From contig JAJYOH010000038.1 in NCBI GenBank assembly GCA_021796315.1, positions 1 to 20,371 of the forward strand: a stretch of 20,371 bases of DNA, written 5' to 3'. Numbering within the stretch: the stretch's first letter is position 1; each line of letters opens with the position of its first letter. Position numbers and translations under genes: made by a program. This DNA is from Chloroflexota bacterium (GTDB taxonomy: Bacteria > Chloroflexota > Anaerolineae > Anaerolineales > Villigracilaceae). This document shows positions 13,259 through 20,274 of this stretch, in pieces. A model generated the notes under the pieces. That model was not told where the DNA came from. It ran no database searches and worked only from the letters and a program-made list of their open reading frames with translations.

Positions 13259-13861
13259 TTATCCAAGCTTGAAGCCCGCCACGAAACAAAAGGTCGTGAT
13301 GAGCAAAAGCCATGGTAGGAAGCGGCGCATGGTTTCTTTGGAAATAAGGAATTGGAATTTTGAGAACGAAAGTATTAAACCCTCCAGACCCATCAATGCG
13401 CCGCCCACGCCAACTAGTGCGAAGTCTGGGCTTGTCCGCCTGTAGACCGACAGGAGGATCGGGAGCAGGAAGATAATCAGGCCGGAAATTCCATGGACGA
13501 TTGCGAGGATGATTGTCCGCAGGTTGGTGGACGTTTGAATCGAACGGGTCAAGATAACAGCCGCGAATCCGATGATGGCGAAGATCAGGTAAAAGGTCCG
13601 GTAAGAAGCGAGGTGTTCCCAGATCAGGCCGGTTGAAATGCTGAGCGGAATGATGGTCGAGATGATGATCACGATCGAATTGTCCAGCGCGCTGAAGCCG
13701 AGGATGAAAAGCAGGAGCGACGATAAAAGTAAAACTCCGAAACCGATGGTGTAAGCGGTGATGGGCGTGGAACTTAAATTGTCAATGCCGACAACGATTT
13801 GATAGGCGGCCAGCAGGCCGGTGCCGAGAAGTAGAACGCGGTCGAGCGCGGACATCTTCAT
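13259..13861 (-). CDS. Seven-helix integral membrane protein, unknown function
   Basis: 200 residues, almost entirely hydrophobic. About seven helices can be read: roughly 8-26, 34-56, 61-80, 87-106, 115-137, 145-165 and 180-198. Charged residues are few, and I see no His-rich haem motif and no transporter signature. The ATG is only 4 nt from the ctaB stop, so translation is likely coupled and the two proteins may act together in the membrane, for example in haem or respiratory-complex handling. That is inference from position only. I do not recognise the family. Confidence 0.8.
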   Translation of the reverse strand: MKMSALDRVLLLGTGLLAAYQIVVGIDNLSSTPITAYTIGFGVLLLSSLLLFILGFSALDNSIVIIISTIIPLSISTGLIWEHLASYRTFYLIFAIIGFAAVILTRSIQTSTNLRTIILAIVHGISGLIIFLLPILLSVYRRTSPDFALVGVGGALMGLEGLILSFSKFQFLISKETMRRFLPWLLLITTFCFVAGFKLG

Positions 13862-13865
13862 AAAT

Positions 13866-14726
13866 TTAGAATGCGCGCATTGCCAGAATGATCATCGAAC
13901 TGAGCATGTATAGTGAAGCGTATTTGAATAGGCCAAAGTTGACTTGCTCAGACTGCACGCGGAAGGTGGCGAAAGCCAACAGCAGCAAACCCGCGGTCAG
14001 CACCGCGATCAGGCGCAGATAACCCGCGCCGATTCCGATCAGCACACTGGCCCAACCGATGGCAAACGAAGCCAGCACGGACGAAACGGCGATCATGGCA
14101 CGCGTAAATGTTTCGCCGTACGTGGATGGAAAAGTTGGCACGCCCGCGTTATTGTAATCGTCGAGGAACTTGATGGAGAAGGTCAGCGTGTGGGTGGGGA
14201 TCCAGAAAAGGATGGCGAGCGCCAGCAGAATGCCGACCAACTCGATGCGCCCGACGGCCAGTACGTGTCCAGCCAGAATCGGCATTGCGCCGGAAATCCC
14301 GCCCCACAGAATGCTCCACGCGGTGCGGCGTTTGAGCCAAAACGTGTACACGACCACATCAAAGAACCAGCCGGCGAAGACGACCAGTCCATAAAGCGGT
14401 GCGATCACCAGGGACCAACCAACGCCGATGATCGAGACTGCCATTCCAACGCGGAAAACTTCCTGTCGGTTCAACTCGCCAGATGCGGCGGGACGTTTGT
14501 GTGTACGCTTCATTTTTGCATCGATGTCATGGTCATACCACATATTCATGATGGTCGAACCGCTGATGGCGAGGAAGAGACTGGCTGAGATGCCGAACGA
14601 AATCGGAAGTGTGATCCTTGTCCCCGCACTGAGGTATCCGGCAATGCCGGTGGCAAGCAGCAAGCCAGTCTGTGAACTTTTGATAAGAGGCCAGTATAGG
14701 CGGAACTTGTTAATGAGGGCGTGCAT
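13866..14726 (-). CDS. ctaB: Protoheme IX farnesyltransferase (haem O synthase), UbiA family
   Basis: Attaches a farnesyl group to haem B for haem-copper oxidases. The protein has 286 residues with about eight to nine membrane helices. The first Asp-rich motif is NMWYDHDIDAKMKRTHKRP at about 61-79, including the RT..RP that marks CtaB among UbiA proteins. The second region, WIPTHTLTFSIKFLDDYNNAGVP, matches the CtaB DY-NAG motif. YTFWLKRRT and GGISGAMPILAG also match. AGGAG on the minus strand is about 11 nt upstream of the ATG, slightly long. No oxidase subunits or ctaA are nearby. A role with another prenyl acceptor is less likely given the motifs. Confidence 0.9.
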   Translation of the reverse strand: MHALINKFRLYWPLIKSSQTGLLLATGIAGYLSAGTRITLPISFGISASLFLAISGSTIMNMWYDHDIDAKMKRTHKRPAASGELNRQEVFRVGMAVSIIGVGWSLVIAPLYGLVVFAGWFFDVVVYTFWLKRRTAWSILWGGISGAMPILAGHVLAVGRIELVGILLALAILFWIPTHTLTFSIKFLDDYNNAGVPTFPSTYGETFTRAMIAVSSVLASFAIGWASVLIGIGAGYLRLIAVLTAGLLLLAFATFRVQSEQVNFGLFKYASLYMLSSMIILAMRAF

Positions 14727-15060
14727 GGATGGCGGGTCTCCTGAATAGCTTCATCGTTAAGAGCGACCCTTTGGTCGTTCAGAGATTTGCGAAACAATGT
14801 GCCTATTTTACTTTACATCACATGGCAACAACAAATTGAGGCGTGATCAATGCGTACATTCGATAAGATACAGGAAACATTTCCTTTGCCTGCTTAGGAT
14901 ATGCTTCCCCGAAGGTTTGATTTATGGTACATAAGAACTAGGATAGAGGCGCAATGAGACGGCTATCCGGCGCCAAATATTATAAGAGCCGAAGATGAGA
15001 GTCTGATAATTATCGGAACAAATTTATCCGCAGGTGTTTTAGCAGGAGCACTGGATTCTG
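14727..15060. other. 334-bp divergent intergenic region between ctaB and the HD-GYP gene
   Basis: No gene seen. On the minus strand, TTGTTG (14829-14834), 18 bp, TAAAAT (14805-14810) is a weak candidate promoter for ctaB. On the + strand, TTGATT (14917-14922), 16 bp, TAGGAT (14939-14944) is a weak candidate for the HD-GYP gene. Short inverted pairs occur at 14941-14991 (GGATAG/CTATCC, GGCGC/GCGCC, CGGCT/AGCCG), some mutually exclusive. The perfect palindrome GATAATTATC lies near 15005. AGGAG is at 15044-15048. Confidence 0.5.
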
Positions 15061-17340
15061 ATGTTGCTTTTGGCTGATCGTTCTCTGCAAGCGGCAGACC
15101 GTTTCTCTGCTCAGGGCATTAAAGAATGGCGTATGCGCGTCCTGGATGGGATCCTGCGCGGTATTTTTACTGTCTGGTTGATTCTCCTGGTCAGCGGCAT
15201 CAACAATGTGGTCAGAACCTACAACCGGGAATTGAATATTCATAAAAATCCGCTGGCGATCGCCGCATCGGTCATCGCTGTTTACGTGGGGGTAACAGTT
15301 CTGTTGACGTTCATCACATTCAATCGAAAGTTGAGATATGAACTGCGGGCCGGTTTGCTACTTTTCGTTCTTTATTTGATCGGCGTTGTTGGTTTATATC
15401 TCACCGCCCTGAGCGGCGATGGCCGCATCTTCCTGTTTGCATTTGTCATATTCACTGCCATTTTGTTTGATCTGCGATACAGTCTTTTCGCCCTTGGAAT
15501 AAGTTTATTGACCTTGTTTGCTGTTGGCTGGCTGACGGTTGCACAGGTGATCGTTATTCCGGCGGATCGTCAGCTTAATGCCGCCAGCGCCAGTTCGTGG
15601 ATGAGCGGGTCCATTGTTTTCCTCGTGTTGAGCATCGCAATATTAATTTCATCTACTTATTTATTGCGCGCTCTGGAACAGGTCTATGCTCAGACACAAG
15701 CCAGGGCCACCGAGATCGGACGTTTGTATGCCGCCTCGCAGGATATGTCCGCCAGTTTGATGGATTCGTCCGCGCTTTTGCGGACGCTCGCGCATCACAT
15801 GACCGAAGGACTAAACGCAACGAGTTGCTACATCATTTCCATAGATCAGCCAAATGCCAGGTTGACTGTGCTGGCAGAATATTGGGCGCAGGATGCCATC
15901 CTGTCGGAAAGAAATTCAGATATTGGAACCGTTTATTCCACAAAAGATTTTCCATCCATCATGAGGCACATGCTGGCAGGGCGGGTCCTTACGCTGCAAG
16001 CCGACAATGGCGATTTGTCTGAGGGTGAGCGTAAGCAGTTTGTCGATTATGGAGTCAAATCCATGTTATTTGTTCCGATCATGGCGCATGGAAATTTGAT
16101 CGGCGTTGCTGAAATTTGGGAGAGCCGCCAGCCGCGCGAGTTTACACTGGCGGATATCCGCCTCGCGCAAGCCATGGCCGGACATGCCGGTGGGATCATT
16201 GAGAATGCACGCCTATTCGAAACCATCCGCCATCGCACTGATGAATTAGAGGCATTGGTGGAAGTTTCAACTGCCCTGCGAACTGCGTCCAGTGTTGATG
16301 AGATGATTCCCATTTTGGCGCATCAAGCTTTGATGCTTATTCGCGGTACGCACGCTTCGATCTTTCTTTTGGAGCCGAAGACTGGCGATCTAATCTCATC
16401 GGGTTGGTATTCCATAAATAGCGACCAGAAAAGCGAATTGCCGGTTGAGATGATTTTGCGTCATTCTCTTAGTCAGGGCATTACCGGGCATGTGGTCGAA
16501 ACCGGACAAATCTACATTACTGAAGATTTACAAGTTGATCCTTTTTCCATCATTCTTCCCGGCGAAGCAGAGCGTTTAAAAAATGTTCACAGCGGTGTCT
16601 CTCTGCCGCTGCGTGCCAACGAGCAAATCATTGGTGTTTTTCATATTTGGTCTGATGAATATCGTAAATTTTCCAATACAGATATTCGCCTGTTGACCGC
16701 CGTCGCTGAAATCGCCGGGAGCGCTCTTCAGCGCGCCGCTTTCCACGAGCAGACACTTCAACATGCTGACGAATTGGCCCTGGCATATGACAATACTCTC
16801 ACAGGTTGGGCGCGTGCGCTTGAGTTGCGCGATGAATTAACAGAAGGTCACACGCGTCGTGTGATCGAACTGACCGTTCAACTTGCCCGGAATATGGGGC
16901 TGAGTGACGATGAACTCATTCAAGTCCGGCGCGGCGCAACCTTGCATGATATCGGCAAGATGGCTATTCCAGATGCCATTCTTAACAAAACCGGACCTCT
17001 TACCGAAAGCGAATTGCAGATAATACATCTCCATCCTCAATATGCCTATGACATGCTTTCATCCATATCGTTTCTAAAGCCTGCGCTTGACATCCCGTTC
17101 TGTCATCACGAGCATTGGGATGGTACCGGTTATCCGCGCGGATTGAAAAGGGAGCAGATCCCATTGAGTGCGCGCATCTTTGCCATCGTGGATGTTTGGG
17201 ACGCGTTGACATCTGACCGTCCTTATCGCAAGGCCTGGCCGAAAGAAAAGACGATCGAATATATAAAAGAAAATTCCGGGAAGTGTTTCGACCCCCAGGT
17301 GGTCGAGGCGTTTCTGGCGATGTCCCCCGAACTAAATTAA
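15061..17340 (+). CDS. Membrane GAF-GAF-HD-GYP protein, predicted c-di-GMP phosphodiesterase
   Basis: 759 residues. About six membrane helices lie in residues 30-203, followed by a short coiled stretch (YAQTQARATEIGRL), a first GAF domain at about 220-385, a second GAF at about 395-565, and HD-GYP at about 580-755. The HD pair is His629-Asp630 in LHDIGK, and HHEHWDGTGYP spans 682-692 with the full GYP triplet, so catalysis is expected. HD-GYP enzymes cleave c-di-GMP to pGpG or GMP; GAF domains usually sense small ligands. ATG 15061 has AGGAG at 15044-15048, a 12-nt spacing. It overlaps the 3' end of the converging lysA by 9 bp. The ligand and the process controlled cannot be told. Confidence 0.93.
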   Translation: MLLLADRSLQAADRFSAQGIKEWRMRVLDGILRGIFTVWLILLVSGINNVVRTYNRELNIHKNPLAIAASVIAVYVGVTVLLTFITFNRKLRYELRAGLLLFVLYLIGVVGLYLTALSGDGRIFLFAFVIFTAILFDLRYSLFALGISLLTLFAVGWLTVAQVIVIPADRQLNAASASSWMSGSIVFLVLSIAILISSTYLLRALEQVYAQTQARATEIGRLYAASQDMSASLMDSSALLRTLAHHMTEGLNATSCYIISIDQPNARLTVLAEYWAQDAILSERNSDIGTVYSTKDFPSIMRHMLAGRVLTLQADNGDLSEGERKQFVDYGVKSMLFVPIMAHGNLIGVAEIWESRQPREFTLADIRLAQAMAGHAGGIIENARLFETIRHRTDELEALVEVSTALRTASSVDEMIPILAHQALMLIRGTHASIFLLEPKTGDLISSGWYSINSDQKSELPVEMILRHSLSQGITGHVVETGQIYITEDLQVDPFSIILPGEAERLKNVHSGVSLPLRANEQIIGVFHIWSDEYRKFSNTDIRLLTAVAEIAGSALQRAAFHEQTLQHADELALAYDNTLTGWARALELRDELTEGHTRRVIELTVQLARNMGLSDDELIQVRRGATLHDIGKMAIPDAILNKTGPLTESELQIIHLHPQYAYDMLSSISFLKPALDIPFCHHEHWDGTGYPRGLKREQIPLSARIFAIVDVWDALTSDRPYRKAWPKEKTIEYIKENSGKCFDPQVVEAFLAMSPELN

Positions 17341-18672
17341 ATCGCGGCGAGTCAAATCGTCTGTTGTCTCTCTCTGGACGATAAGCCGGGCGCAGCTTTC
17401 CTCGAGCCACACCACCGCTGGGCGACGCGCGCCGTTGTAATTGCTAGACATGCTTAAGTGATATGCCCCGCTGACCGGGATCGCGATCAATTCACCCTCT
17501 TCGAGCTTTGGCATTAACAAGTTTTCAATAAGAGCATCGCCCGATTCGCAAAATGGTCCCGCGATGGAAACGCGCTCGTTCATTTCCCGACCCAAACCGG
17601 CCACCGTTAAACAGGAATATTTTGCATCGTACAGCGCGTGCCGCGGGTTGTCGGCCATGCCGCCATCGATTAATAACCAGGTTCTTTCACCGCGCCGTTT
17701 GATCGCGCCGACGCGATAAATGGCGACTCCCGCGCGCGCGATCAGACTGCGTCCCGGCTCAAGGTGTAAATGCGGCAAACTTAGTCCGCGCTGCCGGCAG
17801 CCTTCGACCACAGCTTCGGCAATGCCGCGCACATAATTTTCAATGGATGGATTGGGCAGCTCATCTTCATGATATGCCACGCCCCAGCCTCCGCCCGGAC
17901 AAAAATGCCATTCGCCTGCAAAGTTAATTTGTTTGACCAGATCCAAAGCCAGGTCAATCGCCGGGATCAACGGCTCCGGGTCGCGGAAGTTCGAGCCTTG
18001 ATGAAAATGGATGCCGTTCAAAGGCAGGTTATTTAGTCTGCAAAATTCAATTGCTTGCAGGATTTCTTCGGATGTCATCCCGAATTTGCTGTCATGCTGA
18101 CCCGTCTGCGTGTGAACGTGATGGGTATGGACGGCAATGCCGGGCTGCAGTCGCAGCCAGATTTGGAGTGCAGGAGCTTGCTTCCGCATTCTCGACAGCA
18201 AGCTGTCGGACTCCAAATTCTTTAACTCTGTAAGATTATCAACGACAATAATTCCTGAGTTTTGAATCGCGGATTGCAGGTCTTGGATGGATTTGTTTAC
18301 GCCATGTACCAATATTTTTTCGCGTGGCACACCGCCCGCCAGTGCAATGGCGATTTCGCCTTCGCCGGTGCAGTCTACGTATAAGTTATGAGTTTGTGTC
18401 CATTCAGCGATGGCTTTGCATAGAAAAGCCTTGCCCGCGTACGTGATGTCAGATGCGGCGGGATAAAATTCCTTCAACGCGCCTTTGTATTCAACGGTGG
18501 AAGAGTCGAGGGTGGCGCGGTCATAAATATATAACGGAGTCCCGTATTCGTCCGCGAGAGATGCGAGGCTGTGTCCTGCGATGGTTAATTCATTATCGCG
18601 GACGCGAGTCGAATCGGGGAAAAGCGCCAGTCGTTCTGAAATCAAAAATGGGGAAGTGTTATTGATTGCCAA
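17332..18672 (-). CDS. lysA: Diaminopimelate decarboxylase
   Basis: Last step of lysine synthesis, PLP dependent. The protein has 446 residues. Motifs: YAGKAF (78-83, PLP Lys81), HFHQGSN (222-228), CPGGGWGV (258-265), EPGRSL (305-310), CESGD (375-379) and GAYHLSMSSNYN (402-413). The start is a TTG (18670-18672) that overlaps the end of the FtsB-like gene by 14 bp; no ATG is available before the conserved region, and a second TTG eight codons later is an alternative. Residues of about 153-170 come from a palindromic element also found in aroE, placed between the NLTEL helix and the WLRLQPG strand. All catalytic residues are intact. The gene converges with the HD-GYP gene and overlaps it by 9 bp. 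Confidence 0.95.
   Translation of the reverse strand: MAINNTSPFLISERLALFPDSTRVRDNELTIAGHSLASLADEYGTPLYIYDRATLDSSTVEYKGALKEFYPAASDITYAGKAFLCKAIAEWTQTHNLYVDCTGEGEIAIALAGGVPREKILVHGVNKSIQDLQSAIQNSGIIVVDNLTELKNLESDSLLSRMRKQAPALQIWLRLQPGIAVHTHHVHTQTGQHDSKFGMTSEEILQAIEFCRLNNLPLNGIHFHQGSNFRDPEPLIPAIDLALDLVKQINFAGEWHFCPGGGWGVAYHEDELPNPSIENYVRGIAEAVVEGCRQRGLSLPHLHLEPGRSLIARAGVAIYRVGAIKRRGERTWLLIDGGMADNPRHALYDAKYSCLTVAGLGREMNERVSIAGPFCESGDALIENLLMPKLEEGELIAIPVSGAYHLSMSSNYNGARRPAVVWLEESCARLIVQRETTDDLTRRDLI
18162..18217 (-). repeat. In-frame double-hairpin palindromic element in lysA
   Basis: On the minus strand, TTTGGAGTCC starts and GCACTCCAAA ends the element, with hairpins CGACAGC-TT-GCTGTCG and GCGGAAGCAAGCTCCTGC between. 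It is translated as LESDSLLSRMRKQAPALQ. The aroE copy at 4051-4103 reads MECDSLLSHLQDQAPAFQ in the same orientation and frame. Confidence 0.92.
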
Positions 18673-19039
18673 AGAAAAGATTCAACCAGACTTGCCAGTT
18701 TGGCAGCGGAGTTGGGATGGGTGTCGGCTCGACAGAGACGATGGGCGGCACGCCTGGTTGACCAACCGGGGCGACCGGCTGATCGCCGGGCTGGGCATAA
18801 TGTCCCTCGCCGTAAGCCCAGTCCTGCACCGCCTGATCTGACGTGGCGTACGCGACCTGGGTTTGTAAAGCCAGCTGGGTTTGCATTCCCTGCGTTACCT
18901 GCACGCTCATCACTTCTGATTGTTTTTTCAAGCGATTCAATTCTTCCAGACGTGCGTTGAAATCCATAACCATCAGGATGAGCACTAAAATGCCCACGAA
19001 GACAAATATGCGGCGGGGATTGATAGGCCAGCGATCCAT
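18659..19039 (-). CDS. FtsB/DivIC-like septum formation initiator protein
   Basis: 126 residues. A short positively charged N-terminus precedes one membrane helix (about 12-27), then a coiled-coil-like stretch (28-62), then DQAVQDWAYGEGHYAQPGDQPV at 68-89, which matches the FtsB/DivIC pattern of an acidic-aromatic WA region followed by PGD/PGE. The rest is a Pro-rich tail (PVAPVGQPGVPP to PTPIPTPLP) ending in a hydrophobic WQVWLNLFF. FtsB-type proteins scaffold the divisome at the cell membrane. The ATG lies at the predicted transcription start, so the mRNA is nearly leaderless. The stop overlaps the lysA TTG. Family assignment is by layout and the PGD block; identity is moderate. Confidence 0.72.
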   Translation of the reverse strand: MDRWPINPRRIFVFVGILVLILMVMDFNARLEELNRLKKQSEVMSVQVTQGMQTQLALQTQVAYATSDQAVQDWAYGEGHYAQPGDQPVAPVGQPGVPPIVSVEPTPIPTPLPNWQVWLNLFFGNQ

Positions 19040-19045
19040 GCCTTT

Positions 19046-19074
19046 ATCTTACCCGTTGTCGGCAAGGTTGGCAA
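19046..19074 (-). promoter_or_regulatory. Promoter of the FtsB-like gene and lysA
   Basis: On the minus strand, TTGCCA (19069-19074), 17-bp spacer, TAAGAT (19046-19051). The predicted start is near 19039, which is the A of the ATG, implying a leaderless transcript. It shares the TTGGCAA sequence with the divergent rplI promoter. Confidence 0.6.
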
Positions 19075-19096
19075 GAACCGAAGCATCTGGTACAAT
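19068..19096 (+). promoter_or_regulatory. Sigma-70 promoter of rplI
   Basis: TTGGCA (19068-19073), exact 17-bp spacer, TACAAT (19091-19096) preceded by TGG. Start predicted near 19103, giving an untranslated leader of about 100 nt before rplI. Confidence 0.78.
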
Positions 19097-19119
19097 CTTC
19101 GCCCGTTGAGCGTAGTACC

Positions 19120-19173
19120 CTTCGCTCGCAGGCCATCGCAAAGCGAGGCCGAAGCGCCGCGTTTTTTGCGGCG
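19120..19173 (+). promoter_or_regulatory. Two adjacent hairpins in the rplI leader
   Basis: Hairpin 1: CTTCGCTCGC (19120-19129) pairs with GCGAG (19143-19147) and CGAAG (19150-19154) with a 2-nt bulge. Hairpin 2: CGCCGC (19155-19160) pairs with GCGGCG (19168-19173), its loop holding six T. They stack end to end just before the Shine-Dalgarno AAAGGG and could control L9 expression; no known leader class recognised. Confidence 0.5.
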
Positions 19174-19205
19174 TACCACCCCCAGCCAGAAAGGGCTTGA
19201 ACGAA

Positions 19206-19751
19206 ATGAAAGTATTATTGATCAAGGACGTTTACAAATTAGGCCGCGCCGGTGACGTGAAAAAAGTCGCCGATGGATTTGGCCGCAACTTCCTGCTCCC
19301 GCAAAAATTGGCCGTGCTTGCCACGCCCGGGGCCATGAAGACCGCCGAGAAAGTCCGCTCACAAGGCGAGGTGCAGCGCGCCAAGCTTAACAGCGAACTC
19401 AAAGATTTGGCCGAGCACGTCAATGGCATCACTTTGACCTTTGCCGCCAAAGCGGGCGAGACGGGAAAACTGTACGGGTCCATCACCACGCAGGATGTGG
19501 CTGCTGCTATTGTCGAGCAGACCAAGTATGAAGTCAAGCGCCAACAGATCGATATGCAGCCGATCCGCGAGCTGGGCGAGTTCAAGGCCCACGTGCGCCT
19601 GACGATTGATCTGGTTCCTGAAGTCAAGATTATCGTCCATCGCGAAGGCGAATCCGCAGAGGGCGGAGCGGCCGAGCCGGAAGAAAAAGCCAGGAAGCCG
19701 CGCGGCAAGAAAAAAGAAGAAGCTCCTGCTGAAGAAGCAAAAGCCGAATAA
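19206..19751 (+). CDS. rplI: 50S ribosomal protein L9
   Basis: Binds 23S rRNA at the base of the L1 stalk. The protein has 181 residues. It opens MKVLLIKDVYKLGRAGDV and continues KKVADGFGRNFLLPQKLA, the L9 signature, followed by the long connecting helix and the C-terminal domain with GKLYGSITTQDVA and ELGEFKAHVRLT. After about residue 150 a low-complexity Lys/Glu/Ala tail (EKARKPRGKKKEEAPAEEA) extends beyond the usual length of about 148. ATG 19206 is chosen because it gives the standard MKV start and AAAGGG lies at 19190-19195; an in-frame TTG at 19197 sits too close to that site. The usual partners rpsF, ssb and rpsR are not adjacent here. Confidence 0.96.
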   Translation: MKVLLIKDVYKLGRAGDVKKVADGFGRNFLLPQKLAVLATPGAMKTAEKVRSQGEVQRAKLNSELKDLAEHVNGITLTFAAKAGETGKLYGSITTQDVAAAIVEQTKYEVKRQQIDMQPIRELGEFKAHVRLTIDLVPEVKIIVHREGESAEGGAAEPEEKARKPRGKKKEEAPAEEAKAE

Positions 19752-19756
19752 GATAG

Positions 19757-19864
19757 TGTCATTGCGAGGGCGTTCTACCCCGAAGCAATCCCCTGTTTCG
19801 GCGGGGAGATTGCTTCGCACACTTGCCCTGCGTGCAAGTGCAGGGAAGTGCGCTCGCAATGACA
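19757..19864. repeat. Palindromic repeat family B, copy 2
   Basis: Ends TGTCATTGCGAG and CTCGCAATGACA are perfect inverted 12-mers; inner arms GAAGCAATC and GATTGCTTC. A secondary stem, CACTTGCCCTGC then GCAGGGAAGTG, lies in the right half. It starts 6 bp after the rplI stop. Confidence 0.88.
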
Positions 19865-19872
19865 TATTGAGG

Positions 19873-19897
19873 ATCACCGGCTCAAAAGGCCGGTGAT
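19873..19897. terminator. Strong hairpin, possible rplI terminator
   Basis: Perfect 9-bp stem ATCACCGGC (19873-19881) with GCCGGTGAT (19889-19897) and a 7-nt loop, followed by GTTGTGTT, a weak T-tract. Confidence 0.6.
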
Positions 19898-19946
19898 GTT
19901 GTGTTACCATAAATCGAATCATTTTTAATTTGGCTCATTGGGAATC

Positions 19947-20057
19947 GCCGTGATTAAACCTTTTGAACACGGATTACACGGACGGACACAGATCAACGCG
20001 GATTTTTTAAAAGGCTGTTCCGTGAGATTCTGTGGAATCCGTGTACAGAATCACGGC
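19947..20057. repeat. Nested inverted-repeat element
   Basis: Outer perfect arms GCCGTGATT (19947-19955) and AATCACGGC (20049-20057); inner perfect arms ACACGGATT (19967-19975) and AATCCGTGT (20036-20044); also CCTTTT and AAAAGG inside. ACACGGATTACACGG wording suggests a dispersed family. No gene seen. Confidence 0.7.
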
Positions 20058-20079
20058 AAACCCCGGAGAGCCTTTAATT

Positions 20080-20220
20080 GTGTGCACGCAAAACATGTCA
20101 GGTAATTTCTTGCCAAATTTGCAATTCTATGGCGCGAACGGCAAATTACGGCTGTTTTTCGCCCGTTTTTGGCGGTTTGCTCTGGTTCCATAAAGTCACT
20201 GACAACCTTTGCGTGCACAC
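20080..20220. repeat. 141-bp inverted-repeat element, possible miniature element or structured RNA
   Basis: GTGTGCACGCAAA (20080-20092) is a perfect inverted match to TTTGCGTGCACAC (20208-20220). TGTCAG (20096-20101) matches CTGACA (20199-20204) just inside. GTAATTT and AAATTAC, and TATGG and CCATA, pair further in. No transposase, no clear target duplication, and no convincing gene. Confidence 0.7.
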
Positions 20221-20255
20221 CGCCGGATAAGCGCAGCCTGCCCATTTGACCTGCA

Positions 20256-20264
20256 TGGTATAAT
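20256..20264 (+). promoter_or_regulatory. Extended -10 promoter of the zinc-ribbon gene
   Basis: TGG then perfect TATAAT (20259-20264), with no good -35. The -10 ends 10 bp before the ATG, so the predicted start falls within a few bases of it. The surrounding 19 bp closely match the rplI -10 region. Confidence 0.7.
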
Positions 20265-20274
20265 TTTCGCCCGT

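Noticed and set aside
13944..14588. A 214-codon open frame on the plus strand opposite ctaB.
   Set aside because: Composition is Gln/Asp/His rich with no family signs; ctaB on the other strand has all its motifs, so this is a shadow.
14941..15016. A c-di-GMP riboswitch ahead of the HD-GYP gene.
   Set aside because: The conserved GEMM-type core sequences I know are not there; only short generic helices are seen.
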